From contig NZ_FZNN01000009.1 of the NCBI RefSeq assembly GCF_900188035.1, positions 62,001 to 126,000 on the forward strand: 64,000 nucleotides of DNA. Direction: 5' to 3'. The notes below the pieces were generated by a model, which saw only the letters and a program-made list of their open reading frames with translations, was not told where the DNA came from and did no database searches. The translations under genes and the position numbers were made by a program. Shown here piece by piece: positions 17,724 to 26,283 of the stretch. Every line of letters starts with the position of its first letter. Positions within the stretch are counted from its first letter, which is position 1. The DNA is from Puniceibacterium sediminis (GTDB lineage Bacteria > Pseudomonadota > Alphaproteobacteria > Rhodobacterales > Rhodobacteraceae).

Positions 17724-19106
17724 ATGCTCAATACGCTTTCCGGCCGGTTCCTCATACTGACAACGATTTTCGTGATGCTGGCCGAGATCCTGATCTTTGT
17801 GCCATCCGTCGCGCGATATCGCGAGGATTACCTGCTGGCACGGCTGGAGCGGTCGCAGATCGCATCGCTGGCGCTGCTGGCGGACGAGGTGATTGACCGG
17901 GATCTTGAAGAAGAGCTGTTGCTGAACGCCGGCGTCTTCAACATCGTCCTGCGGCGGGATGAGGCACGCCAGCTGGTTCTGTCCTCGCCGATGCCGGGGG
18001 AGATAAGCCAGACCTTTGATCTGCGCAACGCCACGGCGGTTGCCCTGATCCGGGATGCGCTGAACACCCTTCTGACCCCCGAGCCGCAGTTGATTCGGGT
18101 GATCGGCAACCCGCTGCGCGATGCCGGGCTGCTGATCGAGATCACCATGGACACCGGCGACCTGCGCATGGCGATGATCGACTATGGGTTGCGTATCCTG
18201 CTGCTGTCGGCGGTGATTTCGGTGATCACTGCGTTCATGCTGTTTTTGGCCGTGCGCCGCCTGCTTGTCCGGCCGATCAAGGCGGTCGTCGGGCAAATGC
18301 AACGCTATGCCGAAGCCCCCGAGGATGCGCGCCGCATCATCATGCCCACCGCCGGTATCCGCGAGCTGCGCGAGGCCGAAGAGGCGCTGAAATCTCTGGA
18401 GACACAGCTGACACAGGCGCTGCGGCAGAAGGAGCGGCTGGCCCAGCTGGGGGGCGCCGTGGCCCGGGTGAGCCACGATCTGCGCAATATCCTGACCTCG
18501 GCCCAGTTGTTCACCGACCGGATCGAGATGTCCGAGGACCCCGCCGTCATGCGTATGGCGCCCAAGCTGGTCAATTCCATCGCCCGGGCGGTGTCGCTTT
18601 GTGAAACCACGCTGGCCTTTGGCCGCGCCGCAGAGCCCACCCCGGTGATGACGTTGTTTTCGCTGGCCCCGGTGGTCAGCGAGGTCATGGAGGCCGAGCG
18701 GCTGGCCATCGGCGACGAGGATGTGAGCCTGTTCGAGGATGTCCCGGCCAACCTGAAGATGCGGGGCGATCCCGAACAGATCTACCGTGCGATTTCCAAT
18801 CTGGTGCGCAATGCCCGTCAGGCGATCAGCGGTTCCGGCAAGCCGGGCGAAATCTGCGTGTCCGCGCGCACGGAACCCGGCGCCTGGATCATCGAGGTGC
18901 TGGACACCGGCCCGGGCCTGCCCCCAAAGGCGCGCGAACACCTGTTCCAGCCGTTTCAGGGCGGTGTACGCAAGGGGGGATCGGGTCTGGGGCTGGCCAT
19001 CGTGCAAGAGCTGGTGCGCGGCCACGGCGGGACCCTGACCCTGCGCGAGACGGACGGAACGGGATCCTGCTTCGTGATCCGCCTGCCGATGGGGGATGTA
19101 GGGTAA
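17724..19106 (+). CDS. Membrane sensor histidine kinase (orphan)
   Basis: This 460-residue kinase has TM1 at about residues 8-29, an extracytoplasmic domain of about 125 residues, TM2 at about 156-178, and a HAMP-like linker. A dimerisation helix follows with the phospho-acceptor His251 in VSHDLRNILTSAQL. The HATPase domain shows the N-box (ISNLVRNARQAI), DTGPGLPP and GSGLGLAIVQELV. The acceptor motif HDLRN instead of HELRTP marks a less common subfamily. No response-regulator gene is adjacent, so its partner is elsewhere. Confidence 0.92.
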   Translation: MLNTLSGRFLILTTIFVMLAEILIFVPSVARYREDYLLARLERSQIASLALLADEVIDRDLEEELLLNAGVFNIVLRRDEARQLVLSSPMPGEISQTFDLRNATAVALIRDALNTLLTPEPQLIRVIGNPLRDAGLLIEITMDTGDLRMAMIDYGLRILLLSAVISVITAFMLFLAVRRLLVRPIKAVVGQMQRYAEAPEDARRIIMPTAGIRELREAEEALKSLETQLTQALRQKERLAQLGGAVARVSHDLRNILTSAQLFTDRIEMSEDPAVMRMAPKLVNSIARAVSLCETTLAFGRAAEPTPVMTLFSLAPVVSEVMEAERLAIGDEDVSLFEDVPANLKMRGDPEQIYRAISNLVRNARQAISGSGKPGEICVSARTEPGAWIIEVLDTGPGLPPKAREHLFQPFQGGVRKGGSGLGLAIVQELVRGHGGTLTLRETDGTGSCFVIRLPMGDVG

Positions 19107-19171
19107 AGCCGCAAATTCCTTCGGTTTTGCCCTTGCAAAGGTTTTGCGCAGCGTCTAAATCCCGCTCCAAC

Positions 19172-19248
19172 GCACCCGTAGCTCAGCTGGATAGAGTACT
19201 TGACTACGAATCAAGGGGTCAGAGGTTCGAATCCTCTCGGGTGCACCA
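19172..19248 (+). tRNA. tRNA-Arg (anticodon ACG)
   Basis: The acceptor arm GCACCCG pairs with CGGGTGC before an encoded ACCA end. The D arm reads GCTCAGCTGGATAGAGT, the anticodon stem CTTGA/TCAAG encloses the loop CTACGAA (anticodon ACG, read as ICG), and the T arm carries GGTTCGAATCC. All parts fold normally. There is no integrase or attachment-site duplication beside it, so it does not appear to be used as an integration site. Confidence 0.97.
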
Positions 19249-19446
19249 TTTAACCTATTCGGTATTGATTACACACGGGACTAGGGCCGTTTGGCGCTTT
19301 GGTCTGAGTGGTGTGGTGCCCTCTACCCCTCGTGCTGTCTTTGCCGGTTCGGGGCCTTTCTGTCGTGCGCCCCTTCCCGAGCGAGCGCCTTCGCCCAAAG
19401 CAGTTCCTGTCAGTGGCAGAAGGTAGTTCAAAGGTCAGTCCGGATA

Positions 19447-20325
19447 TCACAATTCAAGTGCATCCTTCTGAAGCCATTCAATAAACGCGGCACTTGATGG
19501 TCTGTGTGCACTACGATCAGAAAAGACGGCGTAATAGCTGGCGCCGGTGCTTTGTGCTGGTCCGCATGCCTCTAGTCGGCCGCTTGATAAATCCTGGGAC
19601 ACAAGAATATTCGGCACAAGTGCGACGCCTGCACCTGCGCGTGCGGCCTCAATTATCATGTAGAAATGTTCGAAGACGACGGCCGGTGGCGCGAATTGCA
19701 GTTCTTGAGGGGATGCATCAATATAGGCTTTCCACGCGCCGGACCGGGTCGAATGGCCAAGCTTTGTGTTCGTGGGCGTGTCGGGCCGTTTGACGGCGAT
19801 CATGTATTCTTGGGTCAGCCTTTTGGCAGTCAATGACTGCCAGCCGCCGTGCCCACGGGTGACCACAATATCGAGCGAAGACGGGTCCCATGTGATCGGA
19901 TCCTTGTGTCCGTCCTGAAATTCGGCGTCGATGTTGACGACACGCAAGGACACATTCGGAAACTTTGCGCAGAAGTCCGGCAGGCGGGGAGCGAGCCAGA
20001 AACCGCCCAGCGAGGGCAGGATGCCGACCCGAACGGTGCCGGTCGCCTCATTCCCCAGATCATGGCGCGCGGATTCGATCAGATCGAGCGAGGCGCGCGC
20101 GGCTTTTGCGAGCTTAGCGCCTTCGTGGGTGATTGTGATGGAACGCCCGCGCCGCGCGAACAGAACCAGCCCCAGATCCCGTTCAAGCCCCTGTATGCGC
20201 CGCGACAACGCGCTTTGCGTCAGACCGAATTCCCGGGCCGCGCGGGTAAAGCTGTTGTGGCGCACAGCTGCTTCGAGCACGGGCAGAGCGGCAAAGATCG
20301 CGAGATCGCGGTTGGCGTTTTTCAT
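19447..20325 (-). CDS. LysR-family transcriptional regulator
   Basis: This 292-residue protein has an N-terminal winged helix-turn-helix (about residues 10-70; NSFTRAAREFGLTQSALSRRIQGLERDLG) and a periplasmic-binding-like effector domain. It is transcribed away from a VOC gene whose start is 95 bases off, the classical divergent layout for a LysR regulator and its target. I could not fix a convincing T-N11-A palindrome in that gap. The target is probably the VOC-nitrilase pair. Confidence 0.88.
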   Translation of the reverse strand: MKNANRDLAIFAALPVLEAAVRHNSFTRAAREFGLTQSALSRRIQGLERDLGLVLFARRGRSITITHEGAKLAKAARASLDLIESARHDLGNEATGTVRVGILPSLGGFWLAPRLPDFCAKFPNVSLRVVNIDAEFQDGHKDPITWDPSSLDIVVTRGHGGWQSLTAKRLTQEYMIAVKRPDTPTNTKLGHSTRSGAWKAYIDASPQELQFAPPAVVFEHFYMIIEAARAGAGVALVPNILVSQDLSSGRLEACGPAQSTGASYYAVFSDRSAHRPSSAAFIEWLQKDALEL

Positions 20326-20419
20326 GCGTTTGACTCATGTATGGATGCGCTGGATTTCGTTTTGCATGCGTGAAATGGAGCGTAACAATCAAACACCCAA
20401 GCCCCAAGAGGTTTCTTAT

Positions 20420-20842
20420 ATGCATCCGTTTCACCTGGCTTTTCCCGTGACCGACCTGGACGCAACCCGCCATTTTTATGTCGAAAAGCTGGGCTGTGAG
20501 CCGGGGCGTGAAAGTGTCGGCCATTGGTTCGATTTCAGCCTTTTCGGCCATCAGATGTCGGCACATCTGCGCACTGACAGTACCGGCACTGCGGTGTCGA
20601 CTGGCGCCGTCGATGGCGACAGCGTTCCAATCCCGCATTTCGGCGTCATCCTTGATCCGGCGAGTTTTGATGCACTGGCAGAGCGGCTGGCCGCAGATGC
20701 GGACACCGATTGGATCTTGCGGCCCAAGCGGCGTCTGGTCGGGCAACCCGGTGAACAGGGAACGATGTTCGTGCGTGATCCGTCGGGGAATGGTCTGGAA
20801 TTCAAGTCATTCGCTGACCGTGCTTCTATCTTTGCAAGCTAA
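20420..20842 (+). CDS. VOC-superfamily (glyoxalase/extradiol-dioxygenase-like) protein
   Basis: This 140-residue single-domain protein begins MHPFHLAFPVTDLDATRHFY and ends with FVRDPSGNGLEFKSF. It has the paired betaalphabetabetabeta modules of the vicinal-oxygen-chelate fold, with likely metal ligands His5 and the Glu in NGLEFK. The reaction cannot be told from family alone. AAGAGG at 20406-20411 supports the ATG at 20420; an upstream ATG at 20372 lacks a ribosome site. It lies nine bases before the nitrilase gene and is probably co-transcribed. Confidence 0.82.
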   Translation: MHPFHLAFPVTDLDATRHFYVEKLGCEPGRESVGHWFDFSLFGHQMSAHLRTDSTGTAVSTGAVDGDSVPIPHFGVILDPASFDALAERLAADADTDWILRPKRRLVGQPGEQGTMFVRDPSGNGLEFKSFADRASIFAS

Positions 20843-20851
20843 GGATTGATC

Positions 20852-21841
20852 ATGCAGACGCTGCATATTTCACATGGGAGAGACACAGCCGAGGCGGACC
20901 GGTTGGTTGTAGGGCTTGCCCAGCTTGCCCCGGTCTGGCTGAATCGCGCGGCGACCCTGTCAAAGGTCGAGGCCGCGATCGAGCAGGCCGCCGCGGAGGG
21001 CTGCCAATTGGTGACCTTTGGCGAGGCGCTGGTGCCCGGGTATCCGTTCTGGATCGAACGGACGGACGGCGCGCGTTTCAATGATGATCGCCAAAAGCGC
21101 CACTATGCGCGGTATCTTGATCAGGGCGTGGTGATCGAACGCGGCGATCTGGATGGGGTGAGCGCACTTGCCCGCCAGCATCAGATCGCTGTTTACCTTG
21201 GCGTGATGGAGCGTGCGCCGGACCGTGGCGGTCACAGCCTGTATTGCAGCCTTGTCTATATTGATGCGACGGGCACGATCCGCTCGGTTCACCGCAAACT
21301 GCATCCGACATACGAGGAACGTCTGGCTTGGGCGCAGGGTGACGGGCACGGCCTGATCGTGCACGATCTTGGGCCGTTCCGGGTTGGTGGGCTGAACTGT
21401 TATGAAAACTGGCTGCCCATGGCGCGTGCCGCTCTTTATGTGCAGGGCGAGAGCCTGCATGTCTCTGTCTGGCCGGGTGGTTTACACAACACGCAGGATC
21501 TGCCGGCCTTTATAGCCAAGGAAAGCCGCAGCTACGTCATCGCTTGTTCGGGGTTGATGCGGGCGCAGGATTTCCCGCCCGAAACCCCTGATCTTGATCT
21601 TATCCTGTCCGATGGGGCGGACGTCATATCGAACGGTGGCTCTACGATTGTTGCGCCTGACGGGAGCTTTCTGATTGAACCCGTGCTGGACAAAGAGGCT
21701 TTGATCGTGGCCGAAATCGATGCGGCGATTGTGCGGGGCGAACGACAGAACCTTGATCAGGCGGGCCATTATGCGCGACCCGATGTTCTGCGACTGAAGG
21801 TGGATCGTCGGCGTCAGGGGCAGGCTGAGTTCAAGGATTAG
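20852..21841 (+). CDS. Nitrilase/carbon-nitrogen hydrolase
   Basis: This 329-residue cytoplasmic enzyme of the nitrilase superfamily has its catalytic triad visible: Glu in FGEALVPGYP, Lys in HRKLHPTYEERLAW and Cys in GGLNCYENWLP. The GEALVPGYPFW and CYENW wording is that of true nitrilases (branch 1) more than amidases. It should convert an organic nitrile to its acid and ammonia; substrate unknown. AAGGA at 20841-20845 supports the ATG at 20852. The LysR-VOC-nitrilase arrangement suggests degradation of an aromatic or arylaliphatic nitrile, which is inference. Confidence 0.88.
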   Translation: MQTLHISHGRDTAEADRLVVGLAQLAPVWLNRAATLSKVEAAIEQAAAEGCQLVTFGEALVPGYPFWIERTDGARFNDDRQKRHYARYLDQGVVIERGDLDGVSALARQHQIAVYLGVMERAPDRGGHSLYCSLVYIDATGTIRSVHRKLHPTYEERLAWAQGDGHGLIVHDLGPFRVGGLNCYENWLPMARAALYVQGESLHVSVWPGGLHNTQDLPAFIAKESRSYVIACSGLMRAQDFPPETPDLDLILSDGADVISNGGSTIVAPDGSFLIEPVLDKEALIVAEIDAAIVRGERQNLDQAGHYARPDVLRLKVDRRRQGQAEFKD

Positions 21842-22113
21842 GTGACTCCCGGGTGCCCAGATTGGGTTTACTGAAAGCCGGTTCAGGCGTTTCGAATGGA
21901 GGTGAGGTGTTTTCTGGCCTCGCTGTATGGATCCCGTGACAGCGGCGTTTGCACCAACGTCTGGCGGATGCGGCATCTTTTTGTGGCAATTTTCTTTTCG
22001 ATCGTGTGTAGTCTTTGCGATTATTCAGTGCAGGGTTCCCCGAATTTTCCTTGAAGTTCCTGTAGGTTTGTTTGCCGGGGCTTTTCCTGAGACGTATTTG
22101 AAGGAGATATTTC

Positions 22114-24129
22114 ATGAAAAGATCACTCACCCTTGGGGCGGTGTCCGTACTGGCGTTCAGCCTGTGCGCGTCTGAGGGCTTTGCCAAATCAGACCCGGTG
22201 ACGAATTTTTATGTTGAGGTCGCAAAGAAAGGTGTTGAGCAGGCCGTCGCGTTTGGTCTGGGCGAAATCTATGATGCGGGATGCAACACGCCTGACAATC
22301 CGGTGAAACTGGATGCCATGTCATCTTTGGGCTGCTCGATTGCGCGTGCCGGTGCAGGCCGGGCCGAAGATGAATTCAAGAACGAGCTGCGCAACGGTCT
22401 GGCCGAAATCAAGGAGGTCGTGACCCGGATCGAGAGCCAGGTAACTCAGCTTGGTCAGGGGCAGGCCGAGATCCTGACAGCGCTCGACCGGATTGAAGCT
22501 GAGGTTCAGGTGGTGCCGATTGAAACCGTGGCGGAACTTGCGACAAGCGGGATCAACGACGCCTGGGCTGCATTTCTGCCGGTGATGAATGGTACGGAAC
22601 AGGTAACGCCAGATGAGATGATCGATTTGGCAACCAGAATCGTCAATAGCTACAAGATCGCGGACAAGCTTCGCGCTTTGTCTGGTGCGGTGTCCGAGCC
22701 GACGCTTCTTACGAAGGATTCGCTGCTACAGCAGCAGATGAATCTGCTTCTGGTCGGGATGGACAGTGCGACGTCCAACGATCTGGAACTGCCGCATCAA
22801 TTCTATCAGGGCGTCATGCGCAACATTCTGGTGCAGTATGGTCGTGGCGAGATGATGTATGCTTGGGCCGCGTCAGTGCTGGAGGCGGTCTGTAGCGAAG
22901 GCGGTGCCGGATGTGTCAGCTTGCCGGTGAGCCTTGCGAACTTTGAAACGCGATCCAACGCGCAGCGCACAGTGATGCTGCTCCATTACCGCGATATGGT
23001 CGAGCGGCTGGTTCTTGCGTACAGCGATCCGAGCAGCACGAACCGCAACTTTCTGCATGATGACGCGAGACAGGTCTTTGCCGAGCTGGATTTCTTTCTG
23101 GCGCTGAATCTTGAAAGTCACGGTGGTTTGCGGGGACGTGTCATTTCGGCGGGATCGGCGTTTCAGGGTACTCTGGAAGTATCTGGTGAACCTGCGGCCA
23201 GCGAAGTGCCGCGGGATATTCTATCGAGCCGGGATATCGATTGGTGGACCCGTCCGGCTGCAAACAAGCCTTATGACAGGGTGCATTTCGCACCAAGCTG
23301 GCGGATTTACGATGTGGTTTTGCAGGCCGAGCCTGACCAGGTGCTACAGGTCACCGAACCCTTGCCCTGGCATAGTGGCGACTTTCAGCTGCTTAATTTC
23401 GATACCCGGAACGGGGAGCTTGCCACTGCTGACACGCCACAGGAGGATATCCTGCCTTTTGGGACCTTCACGGCAATCGCGCGGGCCGGGGGATCGTATG
23501 CCATGATGTACGAAGCCTGGGCCGTTTTCGGTGAGAGGGATGGTATGAATAACTATGGCACGCGGAGCCAGCCGGCGGTCGCGGCCTTTGCCGAGGGAAA
23601 TGTGTGGTTCAATCCTAGTCGCATCGGGCAGGAAGGCGCCGCCTACGGTGGCTCCGACGCCAGCTGGATCGTGCGTCGGGCGAGCAATATCACTTTGGTG
23701 GATGGCGGGAAAATCACGCTTCACGGAAGGTTCGGCGACGCCGAGGATATCCGCGCCGGGCGCACAAGCTCTCATCGCAATTCCGAGATTCCCCGGGATG
23801 CGGCGCTGCACATGCATGTAAATTTCCGCCCCTCGATTCTTAGCAGTTATTCGTCTGTTTCGCTGCACGCCGGAGTATACCTTGCCCGTTCCAGAGGCGA
23901 AAATGGGATAACCTGGACGAGCAGCAAGACAATAACGGAACCCGTTCGGGAGACCGTTGAACATAACGGTGAGGGGGTCGTGACAGTGACCTATGCCCCG
24001 GGAGAGGTTTTGAGCCCCTCTCTGAGGGCAAGGATGGAATCCAAGATTTATGCCAATGGGTACACGGCCGCGACGAATTACACATTGTTTTCGGGCGTCG
24101 CGCCGACCGCGCTATATCTGACACGATAG
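22114..24129 (+). CDS. Large exported protein of unknown function
   Basis: I do not recognise this 671-residue protein. A Sec signal peptide (MKRSLTLGAVSVLAF..., cleavage near EGFA-KS) sends it out of the cytoplasm. Residues about 30-260 are mainly helical and include an amphipathic, coiled-coil-like stretch (about 85-130; KNELRNGLAEIKEVVTRIES and following heptads). Residues about 340-671 are rich in Gly, Ser, Thr and aromatics and look beta-rich. Cysteine pairs occur near residues 52/67 and 258/264. A helical bundle with hydrophobic runs plus a beta-rich C-terminus is reminiscent of secreted pore-forming proteins, but that is only a resemblance. An AAGGAG ribosome site precedes the ATG. Confidence 0.8.
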   Translation: MKRSLTLGAVSVLAFSLCASEGFAKSDPVTNFYVEVAKKGVEQAVAFGLGEIYDAGCNTPDNPVKLDAMSSLGCSIARAGAGRAEDEFKNELRNGLAEIKEVVTRIESQVTQLGQGQAEILTALDRIEAEVQVVPIETVAELATSGINDAWAAFLPVMNGTEQVTPDEMIDLATRIVNSYKIADKLRALSGAVSEPTLLTKDSLLQQQMNLLLVGMDSATSNDLELPHQFYQGVMRNILVQYGRGEMMYAWAASVLEAVCSEGGAGCVSLPVSLANFETRSNAQRTVMLLHYRDMVERLVLAYSDPSSTNRNFLHDDARQVFAELDFFLALNLESHGGLRGRVISAGSAFQGTLEVSGEPAASEVPRDILSSRDIDWWTRPAANKPYDRVHFAPSWRIYDVVLQAEPDQVLQVTEPLPWHSGDFQLLNFDTRNGELATADTPQEDILPFGTFTAIARAGGSYAMMYEAWAVFGERDGMNNYGTRSQPAVAAFAEGNVWFNPSRIGQEGAAYGGSDASWIVRRASNITLVDGGKITLHGRFGDAEDIRAGRTSSHRNSEIPRDAALHMHVNFRPSILSSYSSVSLHAGVYLARSRGENGITWTSSKTITEPVRETVEHNGEGVVTVTYAPGEVLSPSLRARMESKIYANGYTAATNYTLFSGVAPTALYLTR

Positions 24130-24172
24130 AGCAGGGTTCTGAAACCTGACGTTGCCGGAAAGGGACCATCTG

Positions 24173-24340
24173 ATGATCACGCTGAATCACAGTGAGGGAC
24201 GTTTCGGCAGGGCAGGTCACTGGCATTGCTACATGGCGCACAATCCGCTGGGTTCTGCGCCATGGTCCGCGACCGGACAGCGCGTTCCTCAGATGGTGCG
24301 TGACAATAATGCGGCCAAGCGGATAGGAATACCTTTATGA
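24173..24340 (+). CDS. Small protein of unknown function (55 residues)
   Basis: This frame starts MITLNHSEGRFGRAGHWHCY after a GGGA element and ends in a TGA that overlaps the ATG of the next small gene by four bases (ATGA). The overlap is the main reason to believe it is translated. The sequence has a His/Trp/Cys/Tyr cluster (HWHCYMAHN) and a basic C-terminus. No signal peptide or membrane segment is present. It begins 43 bases after the large exported protein gene and may belong to its transcript. Confidence 0.45.
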   Translation: MITLNHSEGRFGRAGHWHCYMAHNPLGSAPWSATGQRVPQMVRDNNAAKRIGIPL

Positions 24341-24513
24341 AACATGTCCCCAAAGAAACCACCGATGATGCCCTTATTCAGGAATTCCTGAAGAAGGGAG
24401 GCGAGGTCAGGCACGGCAAAACCAAGCCTCTTCCAAGCGAGTTGGGACTGAGCAACAATGCCTGGAACAACAAGCTTACCAAAGAAGAAAAGTCCGCGCG
24501 CGACAAGAAGTGA
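24337..24513 (+). CDS. Small basic, lysine-rich protein (58 residues)
   Basis: The protein runs MKHVPKETTDDALIQEF with a FLKKGGEVRHGKTKPLPSE middle and a Lys/Glu-rich tail ending KSARDKK. The first half is a predicted amphipathic helix and the KKGGEV turn recalls small proteins seen in phages and alphaproteobacteria. It has good codon usage, a GGATAGGA ribosome site, and a start overlapping the stop of the preceding 55-residue gene. Function unknown; it is probably cytoplasmic. Confidence 0.6.
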   Translation: MKHVPKETTDDALIQEFLKKGGEVRHGKTKPLPSELGLSNNAWNNKLTKEEKSARDKK

Positions 24514-25086
24514 TCTTGCGGAAGGCCCCCTGACGACAGGGGTATCTTGCACCCAGTCGGCGCAGGCCGGGTGCAGAGCGGGTTCTTCGACCCGGCTCAA
24601 TCCAGCGTCGGACCGCGCGGGGGCGACGGTGCAGCTGAAGTTGTCACCCCGTCCCGGTTGCTTGCCGTGAGCCTTGGCGATGTGGTTGCCGGTTGTGGTA
24701 TCAGGCGGATTGTCCGATCCGCTGGTGTTGCCCATGACGTCACTGCCGTAGGTCCCGACAATGACGGTGGTGCCAAGGGGGCTGGCTGTGGCGCCGAGGG
24801 CGGATTGTGGCCGTGCGCGTAACCCGCGAAAACAATGAGAATATCCCGCCGGGGCCGGATCAGGCCCAGGCTTTCGCGTCAGGCCGCCGCGCAGGGCACC
24901 TGGAGGTGTTGCGGGATGGGGCTGCAGGATCAACACTACAAGGGGAAATTCAGAATCTGCATCTATCTCATGCGTAAATTGGAGAGAAACCTTTACCAAT
25001 CCCCCCGAAGGCGATAATTCTCGTTAACCATCCACGGGAGAGGATGGGAAGTCGCCGCTAAGGCGACAGTCTAAAGGGAGGAAAAG
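24514..25086. other. 573-base gap without a convincing gene
   Basis: Frames are open on both strands (up to about 236 codons on the minus strand, 24289-24999) but have low-complexity composition, no ribosome site and no motif. The last 50 bases hold the leader of the TRAP operon, with GGGAGGAA directly before its ATG. I see no clear hairpin terminator after the small genes. Confidence 0.5.
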
Positions 25087-26187
25087 ATGACCAATCAGAA
25101 CGTTTCGCGTCGCAAAGCGCTTGCCGGCATTGCCGGTCTTGGCGCGGCAGGCCTGGCCGCACCTCATGTTGCGTCGGCCGCGTCGCATGGCACCAACTGG
25201 AAGATCCAGACATCGCACACCGGCGGTATCGGTCTTCAGACATTCAAAAACTGGTGCGCCACGATCACCGAAAAGACCGACGGCGAACTTAGCTTTACCC
25301 CATTTGGCGCGAATGACGTCGTGGGTGATTTTCAGCTGTACGATGCTGTGAAGAACGGCGTGCTGGACGCGGTGAACCCATTCACCATTTACGCCCAGGG
25401 CATCATCCCGGCAGCGACGTTCCTGACGTCCTACCCGCTTGGCCTGCGCAACCCGCATGAATTCGACGTGTTCTACTTCGGTCTCGGCGGGCTGGACATC
25501 GCGCGCGAGCTATATGCGGCGCAGGGCATGGTCTTTGTCGGCCCGGTCCACCACGGCCCGAACATCATCCACTCCAAGGTGCCGATCCGCTCGATCGACG
25601 ATTTCCGCGGTCTCAAGATGCGTATGCCAGGAGGCATGGTTGCCGAAGTGTTCAGCGAAATTGGCGCGGAAACAACTGTTCTGCCCGGTTCGGAAATCTT
25701 CCCGGCGCTGGAAAAAGGCACCATCGACGCGGCAGACTATGTGGGTCCGGCGGTGAACTACTCGCTCGGCTTCAGCCAGGTGACCAAGTACATCTCGATG
25801 GGGCCTCCGGGATTCATGTCGCTGTACCAGCCGGTCGACATCATGGACATCACAGTGGGCCAGCCGTCCTGGGATGCTTTGTCGCCGCAGATGAAGCAGT
25901 TCGTGGAAATGGAAACCCAGTGGTATTCGGCGCACCACCATGCCGAAATCCAGAAGGCCGATCAGGAAGCCTGGGCCAAGTTCGAGGCAGATGGCACCGA
26001 AGTCACGCGCCTGACGCAGGACGATGTGGAACTGATGACCGAAGTGGCCGTGCCGATCTGGTTCGACTATGCCAACCGCGACAAGGATGCGGCGCGGGTC
26101 TTCAAGATCCAGCTCGACTATATGATGTCCGGCTCGCTTGGTTACGTTACGCCCGAGCAGATCGAAGGTCTGACACTCGATCTTTGA
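25087..26187 (+). CDS. dctP: TRAP transporter substrate-binding protein, DctP/TakP type
   Basis: This 366-residue protein carries a twin-arginine-type signal (VSRRKALAGIAGLG, then AAPHVASA) rather than a plain Sec signal. The mature part has the DctP fold with PIRSIDDFRGLKMRMPG, where the arginine (LKMR) is expected to bind the substrate carboxylate. Length and wording fit the TakP branch, whose characterised member binds 2-oxo acids in Rhodobacter sphaeroides. The substrate here is therefore likely an organic acid. It heads a dctP-dctQ-dctM operon and is followed by a strong hairpin. Confidence 0.92.
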   Translation: MTNQNVSRRKALAGIAGLGAAGLAAPHVASAASHGTNWKIQTSHTGGIGLQTFKNWCATITEKTDGELSFTPFGANDVVGDFQLYDAVKNGVLDAVNPFTIYAQGIIPAATFLTSYPLGLRNPHEFDVFYFGLGGLDIARELYAAQGMVFVGPVHHGPNIIHSKVPIRSIDDFRGLKMRMPGGMVAEVFSEIGAETTVLPGSEIFPALEKGTIDAADYVGPAVNYSLGFSQVTKYISMGPPGFMSLYQPVDIMDITVGQPSWDALSPQMKQFVEMETQWYSAHHHAEIQKADQEAWAKFEADGTEVTRLTQDDVELMTEVAVPIWFDYANRDKDAARVFKIQLDYMMSGSLGYVTPEQIEGLTLDL

Positions 26188-26214
26188 TCACACGCGCCGG
26201 GCAACCGGTCCCAA

Positions 26215-26239
26215 AGGCCCGCGCTGAACGCGCGGGCCT
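26215..26239 (+). promoter_or_regulatory. Intercistronic stem-loop between dctP and dctQ
   Basis: AGGCCCGCG (26215-26223) pairs perfectly with CGCGGGCCT (26231-26239) around a seven-base loop, 27 bases after the dctP stop. There is no U-run, so it is more likely an mRNA stabiliser or partial attenuator than a full terminator. Confidence 0.72.
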
Positions 26240-26283
26240 CTCACTTGCAAACAATCATCAACACATGAGAGCGGGGGGGTGAC

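Noticed and set aside
19172-19248. tRNA-Arg as an integration site
   Set aside because: No integrase gene and no second copy of the tRNA 3' end was seen within the window.
24289-24999. 236-codon minus-strand frame over the small genes
   Set aside because: No motif, no ribosome site, and antisense to the better-supported 55- and 58-residue genes.
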